DNA of 64,000 bases from Rhizobium sp. CCGE531 (GTDB lineage Bacteria; Pseudomonadota; Alphaproteobacteria; Rhizobiales; Rhizobiaceae), in the NCBI RefSeq assembly GCF_003627795.1, contig NZ_CP032684.1:721001-785000 (forward strand). Reading direction: 5' to 3'. The first letter of the stretch is position 1, and each line of letters begins with the position of its first letter. Both the position numbers and the translations under genes were made by a program. Below, piece by piece: positions 45,078 to 53,298 of the stretch. Below the pieces are notes generated by a model. The model had not been told where the DNA came from. It ran no database searches and saw nothing but the letters and a program-made list of their open reading frames with translations.

Positions 45078-45998
45078 ATGACCAGCATTCTCACCAACGA
45101 CGCGGCAATGTCCGCGCTTCAAACCCTGCGCGGCATCAACACGAACCTGCAGGATACGCAAAGCCGCGTTTCCTCGGGCTATCGCGTCGCCAAGGCAGCC
45201 GACAATGCCGCCTATTGGTCGATCGCGACCACCATGCGCTCGGACAACAGCGCGCTTTCCGCCGTGTCGGACGCATTGGGCCTGGGTGCCGCCAAGGTCG
45301 ATACGGCCTATACGGCGATGGACAATTCCATCAAGGTCGTTCAGCAGATCAAGGACAAACTCGTCGCGGCAACTGAGAACAGCGTCTCCAAGGCGGACGT
45401 TCAAGAAGAAGTCACTCAGCTGCAGCAGCAGTTGGAAAGCATCGCGCAGTCCGCGTCCTTCTCGGGCCAGAACTGGATGTATGCAGCCAATGGCGCCTCC
45501 GCCTCCGTCGTTTCCTCTTTCGTGCGCAACAATGACGGAACGGTCGCAGTCAACAGCACCAGTTACAGCTTCGATACCGGTTCGCAAGGCAACGTCATGT
45601 TCGGCGCGACCGGCGGTGGCACGATCGATACCAGCTCTGGTATTCTCGGCACTGAGCAGAACATCAACGGCACATCCTATTCCGTCTTCAGCCTCGATAT
45701 CACCAACATGACGAGCGGCGATATCGGCAATGCGATGAACCTCGTGCAGGGCGCCCTCAACGCCATGACAAGCACGGCCTCGCAGCTCGGCTCGCTTTCG
45801 ACCCGCATCGATCTGCAGACCAGCTTCGTTTCCACGCTGCGCGATACGATCGATTCCGGCGTCGGCAAGCTCGTCGATGCGAATATGGAAGAGGAGTCGA
45901 GCAGGCTGTCGGCCTTGCAGACGCAGCAGCAATTGGCCATCCAGTCGCTGCAGATCGCCAACACCAGCGCGCAGAACGTTCTGTCCCTCTTCAAGTGA
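45078..45998 (+). CDS. flaD: Flagellin (third copy, FlaD-like)
   Basis: The 306-residue flagellin begins MTSILTNDAAMSALQTLRGI and has SSGYRVAKAADNAAYWSIAT. It ends GVGKLVDANMEEESSRLSAL then QSLQIANTSAQNVLSLFK. It is clearly more diverged than FlaA/FlaB, especially in the Asn/Thr-rich centre. The start at 45078 is set by alignment to FlaA/FlaB and by the AAGGGG site. The symbol follows the S. meliloti order (flaA, flaB, flaD, flaC) and could differ in this species. Confidence 0.9.
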   Translation: MTSILTNDAAMSALQTLRGINTNLQDTQSRVSSGYRVAKAADNAAYWSIATTMRSDNSALSAVSDALGLGAAKVDTAYTAMDNSIKVVQQIKDKLVAATENSVSKADVQEEVTQLQQQLESIAQSASFSGQNWMYAANGASASVVSSFVRNNDGTVAVNSTSYSFDTGSQGNVMFGATGGGTIDTSSGILGTEQNINGTSYSVFSLDITNMTSGDIGNAMNLVQGALNAMTSTASQLGSLSTRIDLQTSFVSTLRDTIDSGVGKLVDANMEEESSRLSALQTQQQLAIQSLQIANTSAQNVLSLFK

Positions 45999-46025
45999 GC
46001 CTTGACCGGAGCTTGCGTTAGGACG

Positions 46026-46066
46026 GCGCGGCGGCATTTCCCTCTTGCCGCCGCGCATAAGCTTTT
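46026..46066 (+). terminator. Intrinsic terminator after flaD
   Basis: A perfect 11-bp GC-rich stem (GCGCGGCGGCA / TGCCGCCGCGC) with a 9-base loop is followed by TTTT a few bases later. It ends the flaD transcript. Confidence 0.85.
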
Positions 46067-46187
46067 GTTAACGTTGCTACTGATTGATTTGCAATCTTTG
46101 CGCAGGGTCCGGCCTTCGATCGTCTTCGGAACGATAGCCGGGCATTGCTTTAGCGACGGGCCGCGCTGGGATATCTCCCGCTGGTGG

Positions 46188-46255
46188 GCATGAGGCCAAT
46201 CGTTGCTACCGGATCGGCCCGGTTTGCCAGTTCCAATGGAATGACGGATTCTCAG
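46188..46255 (+). promoter_or_regulatory. Partial flagellin leader motif (fourth flagellin)
   Basis: Upstream of the fourth flagellin the sequence GCATGAGGC is followed by two CCGG elements (ACCGG, then CCCGG), 68 bases before the start. The TCCCTT and AGGGG parts are missing. It is a weaker version of the leader before the other three flagellin genes. Confidence 0.35.
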
Positions 46256-47236
46256 ATGAGCAATGTGACGACGAATCATGCTGCGTCCGCGGCGCTGACC
46301 GTGTTACGCGGAATCAACAAAGATCTCGGTGTCGTGCAGCATCAGGTCTCGTCCGCTTACCGCATCGAGACGGCGAGCGACGATCCGACCTACTGGTCGA
46401 TGGCGACCACCATGCGCTCCGACCGGAGCAGCCTTTCCACGATCACGGATGCGCTGGGCCTCGGCTCCTCCAAGGTCGACATCGCCTCCACCGCCATGGA
46501 TACGGTCGTCAACCTTTTGACCCAGATCCAGTCGAAACTGGTTTCGGCAAAGGAGTCGGGCACCAACAAGGATGCGATCAACTCCGATATTCAGCAGCTT
46601 AAGAATCAGCTGCAATCCGTTACCCAATCGGCGTCCTTCTCCGGCGAGAACTGGCTCTACAACACCGACCAGCAGCCCAGCACGCAGCATTCCGTGATCA
46701 GCAATTTCACGCGCGGCGCCGGCAGCCAGATCAGCCTCACGACGATCGGTTACGACAGTTCGCAGACCCTGATGATCGATACCGCCGATCCGAGCCGGGG
46801 ATTGCTGACGAAGAATATCGACGCGAGCACGTTCGACACATCGAGCAGCGGCAGCCCCACGGCCCGTAACTACTATCTCCTGGCCGCCGATAGCGGCACG
46901 ACGCCGACGGGCGGAACGGAGATCGCCATATCGAGCAGCACGACGGACAACGAGCTGACCGACATGCTCAATGTCACCAACTCGCTCCTGAAGTCCGCGA
47001 CCTCGGCGGATTCGACGCTGGGTCTGATGAAGTCGAACATCGACGATCAGTCGGACTATATTTCCAAGCTCAGCGACGCCATCAAGAGCAGCGTCGGCGA
47101 TCTCGTCGACACGAATATGGAAGAGGCGTCGGTGCGGCAGAATGCCCTGCAGACAGCCCAGCAGATGGGCATTCAGGCGTTGTCGATCGCCAACAGCATG
47201 GCAAGCAAGGTGCTGATTCTTCTTCAGGGGAAATGA
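46256..47236 (+). CDS. flaC: Divergent flagellin (fourth copy, FlaC-like)
   Basis: A 326-residue flagellin that keeps the family ends (NHAASAALTVLRGINKDLGV, SSAYRIETASDDPTYWSMAT; VGDLVDTNMEEASVRQNALQ) but differs strongly elsewhere. Its central region is longer and Ser/Thr-rich. The C-terminus ends LILLQGK instead of the SLFR/SLFK of the other three. The start MSNVTTN is chosen by alignment; an ATG five codons earlier (46241) is possible. It is probably a minor filament component. The symbol follows the S. meliloti order. Confidence 0.85.
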   Translation: MSNVTTNHAASAALTVLRGINKDLGVVQHQVSSAYRIETASDDPTYWSMATTMRSDRSSLSTITDALGLGSSKVDIASTAMDTVVNLLTQIQSKLVSAKESGTNKDAINSDIQQLKNQLQSVTQSASFSGENWLYNTDQQPSTQHSVISNFTRGAGSQISLTTIGYDSSQTLMIDTADPSRGLLTKNIDASTFDTSSSGSPTARNYYLLAADSGTTPTGGTEIAISSSTTDNELTDMLNVTNSLLKSATSADSTLGLMKSNIDDQSDYISKLSDAIKSSVGDLVDTNMEEASVRQNALQTAQQMGIQALSIANSMASKVLILLQGK

Positions 47237-47403
47237 CGGGCGGGCGGCCCGGCTCGATAGGCCCTCGACCGGCAGGGCCGCCGCATTCATCTTCGCACAA
47301 GTTTGACTGCCTACGGTCCTTCGCAGTGGCATGGTTGCGCAATGTGCCGGTAACGTCAGTCGTTTCCGGAAAGCGTAGCCCGAGGACGGAAACCGGAAGC
47401 GTG

Positions 47404-47496
47404 ATGATCGACGTTTTGAGAATGGGAATGGAGCTGCCCTCAGCCGGCATAGACGTGCTGCGTCTTTCCGATGCGAATGGGGAGATGCGCGCTTGA
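47404..47496 (+). CDS. Possible 30-residue leader peptide before the FliH-like gene
   Basis: A short ORF (MIDVLRMGMELPSAGIDVLR start) begins at ATG 47404 with GGAAG about 4 bases before it. Its TGA overlaps the TTG start of the next gene (TTGA). It contains a repeated IDVLR segment. It could be a coupling peptide for translation of the downstream gene, or chance. Confidence 0.3.
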   Translation: MIDVLRMGMELPSAGIDVLRLSDANGEMRA

Positions 47497-48122
47497 GCCT
47501 CGCCCTATCCCGATACCTCAAGGATTTCAGCGCTGAACAGGCCCCGCCGCCTGTAGACGATACAGCGTTTGCGGAGATGATGGAGTTTCCCGAAAGTCCG
47601 ATCGAGCCGCCTGTCGATATCGAGGCCGAGCGCCGGGCCGCCTATGCGGAAGGACATGAGGCCGCAACGCGGGAGCTGTCGCAGAAACATCAGGCCGAGC
47701 TCGATGCCATGGCCGGTTCGTTTCGAGCCGAAACGGAGGCTTTGCGGACGCGCTACGAAGAGCAGGCGGCCGAGAAGATCGCGGCCGGTGTGACGCGCGT
47801 GGCCACGATGCTCGGGCAGGCGATCAGCGCGGAAACGGCGGCCATCCTTGCGCCGATCATGACCGAAACGCTGACAGCCAAGGCCGTTGCCGACCTCGCC
47901 GATCTGGTCAGGAGCGCGATTCTCGACGGCAGTGCCGGATCGATCTCCGTCAGCGGCCCGCATCGCCTCTTCGAGGCCCTGCGGGCACATCTCGGTGACG
48001 ACGGCGCCCTGTTGCGTCACGTCGAGACGCCGGACGTCGATCTCACCGTCACCATCGGCGAGAGCGTTCTCGTGACCCGAATGTCAGCCTGGGCCGCTGG
48101 TCTGAAAGAGATATTGAAATGA
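47493..48122 (+). CDS. fliH: FliH-like flagellar export regulator
   Basis: The 209-residue protein has a Pro-rich start, then an Ala/Glu-rich helical stretch (RRAAYAEGHEAATRELSQKH) like the GxxxG-type helix of FliH. A C-terminal domain (LVRSAILDGSAGSISVSGPH, then VETPDVDLTVTIGESVL) resembles the FliH/V-ATPase E-like end. It starts at TTG 47493, with GGGGAG 8 bases upstream, and overlaps motB by four bases. No other fliH is seen in the window, and FliI needs one. The call is from pattern and context. Confidence 0.7.
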   Translation: MSLALSRYLKDFSAEQAPPPVDDTAFAEMMEFPESPIEPPVDIEAERRAAYAEGHEAATRELSQKHQAELDAMAGSFRAETEALRTRYEEQAAEKIAAGVTRVATMLGQAISAETAAILAPIMTETLTAKAVADLADLVRSAILDGSAGSISVSGPHRLFEALRAHLGDDGALLRHVETPDVDLTVTIGESVLVTRMSAWAAGLKEILK

Positions 48123-49549
48123 GCGACGGCGATCAAAATCACGGCAAGCACGAGATCATCATCGTCAAGCGCCACGGCGGCGGCGATCATGATGCAGGCC
48201 ATGGCGGTGCATGGAAGATCGCCTATGCCGACTTCATGACAGCCATGATGGCTTTCTTCCTGGTGATGTGGCTGGTAAACGCCGCCAACGAGGAGACGAA
48301 GGCATCTGTCGCCTCCTATTTCAATCCCATCAAGCTTGCCGACGAAAAGCCGACCGAGAAGGGGCTCAAGAAGCCCGTCGACCAGGCTAACGGTGAAAAG
48401 AACCAGCAAAAGTCGGAAAAACCGCAGGACAAGCCGAACGACGGCAAATCCGCCAAGACCGGCGAGGACCTGACATCGACCTCGGGCGACCAGACGAACT
48501 ATTCCGAAGCCGATTTCTTCGAGAATCCCTATTCGGTCCTGGCTGAAATCGCACAGGAAGTCGGTCAGCAGGCCAATGTCAGCGCCAAGGGCGAGGGCGG
48601 TGCCGCCCAGTCCGGCCCTGCCACGGGCGCGGACGGCGGTCAGGCCTACCGCGATCCCTTCGATCCTGATTTCTGGACCAAGCAGGTTCGGGTTTCCAGC
48701 GCCTCGAAGAAAGCGAATGAGGAACAGTCCGCCAAGTCGGATCAAAAGGACAAGGGCGAAGTTATCGCGCTGTCGAAGGCAACGGCCGCCGATACCGGCC
48801 AGCCGGCCGAGCAGCCGCAGACGCCTGAACAGCAGCCGACCGTGAGCGCGCAGCAGGCGACCGGCAAACAGCAGGAAAAGCAGACGCAGGCCCAGCAAAT
48901 CGCCAAGGCTTCCGGGCAAAGCGACGCGTCCATGCCTGAAGACAATGCCGCCCTGACTCAGGGCAAGGACGTGACGCCGACGAAGGCGCAGCAGCAGGAG
49001 GCCAAGGATCTGCAGCAGGCGATCCAGGCCGAGATCAACGGCGTTGCCGGGCAGCTCGCCGAGGGGCTGCAGGTCACCGCGGCCGAAGGCGGCGTGCTGG
49101 TCACGATTTCCGATCAGAGCAATGATCCGATGTTCAATATCGGCTCGGCCGTTCCGCGCCGGGAGATGGTGCTGGCGATGGAGAAGATCGGCAAGATCCT
49201 GGCCGAGCGCAAGGGATCGCTTCTGATCCGGGGCCACACGGACGGGCGCCCCTATATGGTCGGCGGCCGCAACGACAACTGGCGCCTGTCGCTCGATCGC
49301 GCCCAGAGCGCCTACTATATGCTGACCAGTAGCGGGCTGGACGAGAAACGGATCGCGCAGGTTTCCGGCTTCGCGGACCGACGGCTGAAGCTGCCCGAGG
49401 ATCCTTTCAACGATGCCAATCGCCGTATCGAGATCCTGATTGCCAATCCTTCAGACCAAGCCGTGAAGCAAGGGGCCAGCCCGGATGTGCAGAGCCCGGC
49501 CAAGCCCGCTTCGGGGAAGGGCAAATCAGGCCAAGGCAAACAGGGCTAG
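48119..49549 (+). CDS. motB: Flagellar motor stator protein MotB
   Basis: The 476-residue stator subunit has a short cytoplasmic tail, one membrane helix with the proton-carrying aspartate (YADFMTAMMAFFLVMWLVNA, about residues 35-55) and a long Gln/Lys-rich linker (about 75-310). The C-terminal OmpA-like domain binds peptidoglycan (GSLLIRGHTDGRPY, NWRLSLDRAQSAYYML). It is longer than enteric MotB (about 308) because of the linker, usual in rhizobia. motC follows 3 bases later. Confidence 0.96.
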   Translation: MSDGDQNHGKHEIIIVKRHGGGDHDAGHGGAWKIAYADFMTAMMAFFLVMWLVNAANEETKASVASYFNPIKLADEKPTEKGLKKPVDQANGEKNQQKSEKPQDKPNDGKSAKTGEDLTSTSGDQTNYSEADFFENPYSVLAEIAQEVGQQANVSAKGEGGAAQSGPATGADGGQAYRDPFDPDFWTKQVRVSSASKKANEEQSAKSDQKDKGEVIALSKATAADTGQPAEQPQTPEQQPTVSAQQATGKQQEKQTQAQQIAKASGQSDASMPEDNAALTQGKDVTPTKAQQQEAKDLQQAIQAEINGVAGQLAEGLQVTAAEGGVLVTISDQSNDPMFNIGSAVPRREMVLAMEKIGKILAERKGSLLIRGHTDGRPYMVGGRNDNWRLSLDRAQSAYYMLTSSGLDEKRIAQVSGFADRRLKLPEDPFNDANRRIEILIANPSDQAVKQGASPDVQSPAKPASGKGKSGQGKQG

Positions 49550-49552
49550 TCC

Positions 49553-50857
49553 ATGGCGCGCAAACAGCATCGTCGTCACCTCGCGCTCACACTCACCCTC
49601 GGCATGCTGATGCCGGCGGCTGCGAGTGCCGAGGGGCAGGACAGCCTGCCGCTCTACAAGATGCTGCGCTCGCTTGAATTCGTCCAGGATTCCGTCGCGG
49701 CGGGCGACAGCTCCGCCGGAGAGATGCAGCGCTTCCTGCTCGCCACCATCGACGAACGCCTGCGCAATGCGGATAAAGCCGTGTTCGAGGACAACCGCAA
49801 TGTCGATGCCGCCCTGATCTACGCCATGAGCGGCGGCAACCCCGAAACGCTCGAATATCTGATGTCGCGCGACCTCAACGGCAATTTCGACAATCGCGTC
49901 GCGGATGTCCTGAGAAAATATCTGAACGGCAAGGGGCTGCTGGTCGTCAACACGCTTGCCGACATCGCCAGGGAATATCGCGACAAGCCGATCGGTCCCT
50001 ATCTCTCGCTCGTTGCCGGCAATGTCATGTCCGGCAAGAACGCCAAGGCCGCCCTGCAACTTTACGATTGGGCGCGTTTGATGGCCCCCGGTACGATCGT
50101 CGAGGAATCGGCGCTGCGTCGCTCGCTGGCTTTGTGCGCAGATGCGGGAACTGTGCCGGCCGGGCTCGACTATGCGCGGCGCTATACGAGGCGCTTTCTG
50201 CATTCGCCCTACGCCAGTCAGTTTGCCGATCTTTTCGTGCAGCTTGTGGTGGATCACGATTCCGACGTCAAGCAGCAGGACATTGTCGATATCCTGTCCT
50301 TCATGGACCCTCCCAGGCAAAGGGAGATCTATCTGCGCATGGCGCGCCGGGCCGCGATCGCCGGCAAGGCCGATCTCGCCGCGCTGGCGGCCAACCGCGC
50401 CCAGGCGATCTCCACCGACGGCGGCGACGCCTTCGGCGCGCTGGCGAATTTCTATGGTGGGGTGGCGGGCATATCCACGCCGGAACTGAAGTCGGCGATC
50501 AACGATCTCAATCAGATGCCGGCGGGCGAGCTGAACGCGCGCGATCGTGCCCTGCGCGATGCAGCAAAGGCGGTGGCGCAGGAGATATTGCGTGTCCCCG
50601 ATCCTGCAAGCCTCGGGCAAGCCAATGTTTCTAACCTGTCCAACCAACAGAATACTGAACACGATGCTGCTGTGACGAAGCAATCGGGAGGCCAATCTCC
50701 CGGCACGGCGGGTGTTGAGCAGGGGGCCTCGGCGAACGCGGCTCCCGCCCCGGAGGGAGGACGGCAGGAGGCCGGTTCTTCGTTCAATGCATTCGTCACG
50801 ACGAGCCGCTCGAAGCTGGATGCCATCGACGGCCTGTTGAAGCAGGAAAGTCATTGA
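49553..50857 (+). CDS. motC: Periplasmic motor protein MotC
   Basis: The 434-residue protein has a signal peptide (about residues 1-26, LALTLTLGMLMPAAASAEG) and a mainly helical periplasmic domain (ALIYAMSGGNPETLEYLMSR, LNGKGLLVVNTLADIAREYR). The C-terminus is low-complexity. In S. meliloti MotC binds MotB in the periplasm and is essential for rotation; MotE (34788) is its chaperone. Position after motB matches. Confidence 0.92.
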   Translation: MARKQHRRHLALTLTLGMLMPAAASAEGQDSLPLYKMLRSLEFVQDSVAAGDSSAGEMQRFLLATIDERLRNADKAVFEDNRNVDAALIYAMSGGNPETLEYLMSRDLNGNFDNRVADVLRKYLNGKGLLVVNTLADIAREYRDKPIGPYLSLVAGNVMSGKNAKAALQLYDWARLMAPGTIVEESALRRSLALCADAGTVPAGLDYARRYTRRFLHSPYASQFADLFVQLVVDHDSDVKQQDIVDILSFMDPPRQREIYLRMARRAAIAGKADLAALAANRAQAISTDGGDAFGALANFYGGVAGISTPELKSAINDLNQMPAGELNARDRALRDAAKAVAQEILRVPDPASLGQANVSNLSNQQNTEHDAAVTKQSGGQSPGTAGVEQGASANAAPAPEGGRQEAGSSFNAFVTTSRSKLDAIDGLLKQESH

Positions 50858-50859
50858 TC

Positions 50860-52485
50860 ATGAACGACATCGGTGTATCCAGCGCCTCATCCGGGGCGGA
50901 TATTCTTGCTGCCGCCAAGGGCGCCCGCTCCGCGAAGCAGGACGACGGCAAGGGCTTTATCGATGCGCTGACCAGTTCGCTCGGCAACGGGCGCAAGCCC
51001 TCCGGCCCGAACGCCGGGACGGACGCGACGGCGAACGCAAACACGACAGCCGGTGGCGATGCGGATGAAGATACGAGTGCCGTAAAGACGGCAGCGAGCA
51101 ACCCCGCGTCGATAACCCTAGCCATCGATGAAGGCGCCAACGCTGGGGTTGGGATGATCGATACGTCCGGAGCCAATCTCACAGACCTCGCCGGCCTGAC
51201 CAAGGGGACAAAGCCTTCCCAGGGTGCCGGTGCAGCCACGCTCTCGAAATCGCTGATAGAGCTGCAGAAGGCGGTATCGGCAGCGGCGAAAGGCGACGCG
51301 GTTCCCGCGGAAGGCGATCAGACGGCGGCAGTCGCCGACCCGGTTATGCCGGCTGTCGATACGAGCAAGGCACCGGCACAATCGACCACGCTCGATCAGC
51401 TTGCCGAGCTCGCGCAGCAATTGGCCGACGTCACGGCGACCGACGGTCGAACCACGCCGGTGAAGGGCGATGGAAAAACACCTGTCGTGAAAGGCGGGAA
51501 GGACGCGCAGTCGACGGATGATAGTAAGTCTGCGCCGACGCAAGACAATCAGGCGACGACTACGATTTCCGATGCCCTATCGCTGCTGAACGTTCCGCAG
51601 CCCGTCGTTGCCGCGCAGCCGGTTGTTGCCGCGCAGGCGGGCACGGCGCTGGCGGGCAAGGCGACCGACGATGCGAAAATCCAGGGAATGCCGCTCGGCA
51701 ACGCGGCTGTCACGGATGATGCATCGGATGCGACGGTGACGCTGCCCGACGGCGGCAAGGGATCGGATGCCGCGCAGACCTTCCGCCTGACGCGGTCGGA
51801 TGGTCGCGGCAGCGCGCTCGACCTGTCGATCAGCAAGAGCGGAGATGATGCGGCGGACGTGAAAGTGGCGGCTTCCGCGGGCGGCGATACCCCGGCGATT
51901 ACAGTCTTGGATTCCCGCCGCTATCTGGGGTTTGCCACCAACTCCAATTCGGCGCTCGTCGCCGGGGCACTGGCGGGCGATCGCGAATGGTCGGCCGCGT
52001 TGCAGCCGGGTTCGGCGCTTTCCAATGCCGCAACCCTGTCCAGCACGGGCAAGGTCGTCAACACGCTCAAGATCCAACTGCGCCCCGATAATCTCGGCGA
52101 TGTCACGGCCACCATGCGGCTTTCGGGAGGTCAGCTGAGCGTCGACCTGAAAGTGCAGACGGGTGAGGCCTACAGGCAGCTTCATGCCGATCAGAGCCAC
52201 ATGGTCGAGGCACTGCGCGCCCAAGGCTACCAGGTGGACAATATCACCGTCACCCTGGCCTCCAACGCGGATCAGCAGTCGGATAGCGGCCGCAATTCCG
52301 GATCGAACCAGCAACAATCCCTGTTGAACCAGGGACAAGGGGGCGACGCGCGTCCCAGGGGCCAGAACTATTCGGGACAGCAGTCAGATGGAAACAATGG
52401 CAATCGCAGTTCGGGTGAGCGCGGTGTTGAAGACGGCGCTGCTGGTGGCGTTCAGCGTTCTGGTTCTGGGGCGGTTTACCTCTGA
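50860..52485 (+). CDS. fliK: Hook-length control protein FliK (MotD)
   Basis: A 541-residue Ala/Thr/Asp-rich secreted ruler protein with the C-terminal FliK domain (TLKIQLRPDNLGDVTATMRL, LSVDLKVQTGEAYRQLHADQ, then MVEALRAQGYQVDNITVTL). The tail is Gly/Ser/Gln-rich. In S. meliloti this gene was first named motD and then renamed fliK. ATG 50860 is used, with AGGAAAG about 10 bases upstream. The last 98 bases overlap the next gene in another frame. Confidence 0.9.
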   Translation: MNDIGVSSASSGADILAAAKGARSAKQDDGKGFIDALTSSLGNGRKPSGPNAGTDATANANTTAGGDADEDTSAVKTAASNPASITLAIDEGANAGVGMIDTSGANLTDLAGLTKGTKPSQGAGAATLSKSLIELQKAVSAAAKGDAVPAEGDQTAAVADPVMPAVDTSKAPAQSTTLDQLAELAQQLADVTATDGRTTPVKGDGKTPVVKGGKDAQSTDDSKSAPTQDNQATTTISDALSLLNVPQPVVAAQPVVAAQAGTALAGKATDDAKIQGMPLGNAAVTDDASDATVTLPDGGKGSDAAQTFRLTRSDGRGSALDLSISKSGDDAADVKVAASAGGDTPAITVLDSRRYLGFATNSNSALVAGALAGDREWSAALQPGSALSNAATLSSTGKVVNTLKIQLRPDNLGDVTATMRLSGGQLSVDLKVQTGEAYRQLHADQSHMVEALRAQGYQVDNITVTLASNADQQSDSGRNSGSNQQQSLLNQGQGGDARPRGQNYSGQQSDGNNGNRSSGERGVEDGAAGGVQRSGSGAVYL

Positions 52486-53020
52486 GGCGCTCGCGTCGGG
52501 CAATCCGGCACCGCCCGACAACGGTGCCGCGGGCCTTTGCGAACGTGAAATCCAGTCTGCTGCCGTGAAATATGGGATACCGGAAGGAATTCTCTATTCG
52601 GTCGGCCTGACGGAGACGGGACGCAAGGGATCGCTCTATCCCTATGCTCTCAATGTCGAGGGGCGGCCGATCTTCCCGCCATCGGAGGGCGCCGCCCTGC
52701 AGATATTCGCCGCGGCCCGGCAGAACGGCGCAAAGCTTATCGACGTCGGCTGCATGCAGATCAACCAGTATTTTCACGGTGAAAATTTTGCTTCCGTCGA
52801 CGCGATGTTCGATCCCCGCAGCAACGTCGAGTATGCCGCGAAGTTTCTCCGCAATCTGCACGACAGGCATGAGACCTGGACGATGGCGGTAGCTAGATAC
52901 CACGCCGGCCCGAACAATGACCCCGCCCAGAAGGTCTATGTCTGCCGCGTGATCGCCAATCTGGTTGCCACCGGCTACGGGAAATGGACGCCCAACGCGG
53001 CGACTTTCTGTCAAAACTAA
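52388..53020 (+). CDS. Flagellum-associated lytic transglycosylase (SLT/GH23 type)
   Basis: The 210-residue protein has a signal peptide (about residues 12-37) and a lysozyme-like SLT domain: EREIQSAAVKYGIPEGILYS, VGLTETG (catalytic glutamate), IDVGCMQINQYFHG and AVARYHAGPNN. It would cut peptidoglycan so the rod can pass. The FlgJ-like protein (62302) lacks an enzyme domain, so this enzyme may do that job. The start lies inside fliK, overlapping 98 bases; ATG 52397 is a near alternative. Confidence 0.88.
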   Translation: METMAIAVRVSAVLKTALLVAFSVLVLGRFTSEALASGNPAPPDNGAAGLCEREIQSAAVKYGIPEGILYSVGLTETGRKGSLYPYALNVEGRPIFPPSEGAALQIFAAARQNGAKLIDVGCMQINQYFHGENFASVDAMFDPRSNVEYAAKFLRNLHDRHETWTMAVARYHAGPNNDPAQKVYVCRVIANLVATGYGKWTPNAATFCQN

Positions 53021-53047
53021 GCTATCTGAAGTTGCATCGCGCTTCCG

Positions 53048-53127
53048 GTTAGCCAGCGCTAACTCAAAGGAAGCAATTGACTGCCGTTGATTAGCCAGAA
53101 ATGCGCTTGTTAATGAAATGCTAACAA
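53048..53127. promoter_or_regulatory. Two inverted repeats upstream of rem (candidate VisNR operator)
   Basis: GTTAGC-N4-GCTAAC (53048-53063) and TTGTTA-N9-TAACAA (53107-53127) are perfect inverted repeats. TTAGCCAG also repeats directly at about 53049 and 53091. rem starts at 53299. VisN-VisR, a LuxR-type activator of rem in relatives, would be expected to bind a palindrome. The link is inference. Confidence 0.45.
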
Positions 53128-53298
53128 ACAGTTTTTTATCGGTGCAAAACACAAGGTACCCACTACATCTAGTGCAAATCGCACCTCCAAAGTTAATCAA
53201 TTATTAATTTCCGTCACTCATTTCCGACAGTTGTTCGTGATTCGCCCGATTCGTACCCATAGTTCATCGAAACACCACACTGATTCGGAGGCGGACGA

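Noticed and set aside
39804..45998. Possible phase-variation or recombination switch between flagellin genes
   Set aside because: flaA and flaB are direct, not inverted, repeats, and no recombinase gene or inverted repeat sites were seen, so inversion is unlikely. Only gene conversion is supported.
46304..47521. Minus-strand 405-codon ORF opposite the fourth flagellin
   Set aside because: Arg/His-rich antisense shadow; the plus strand encodes a clear flagellin.
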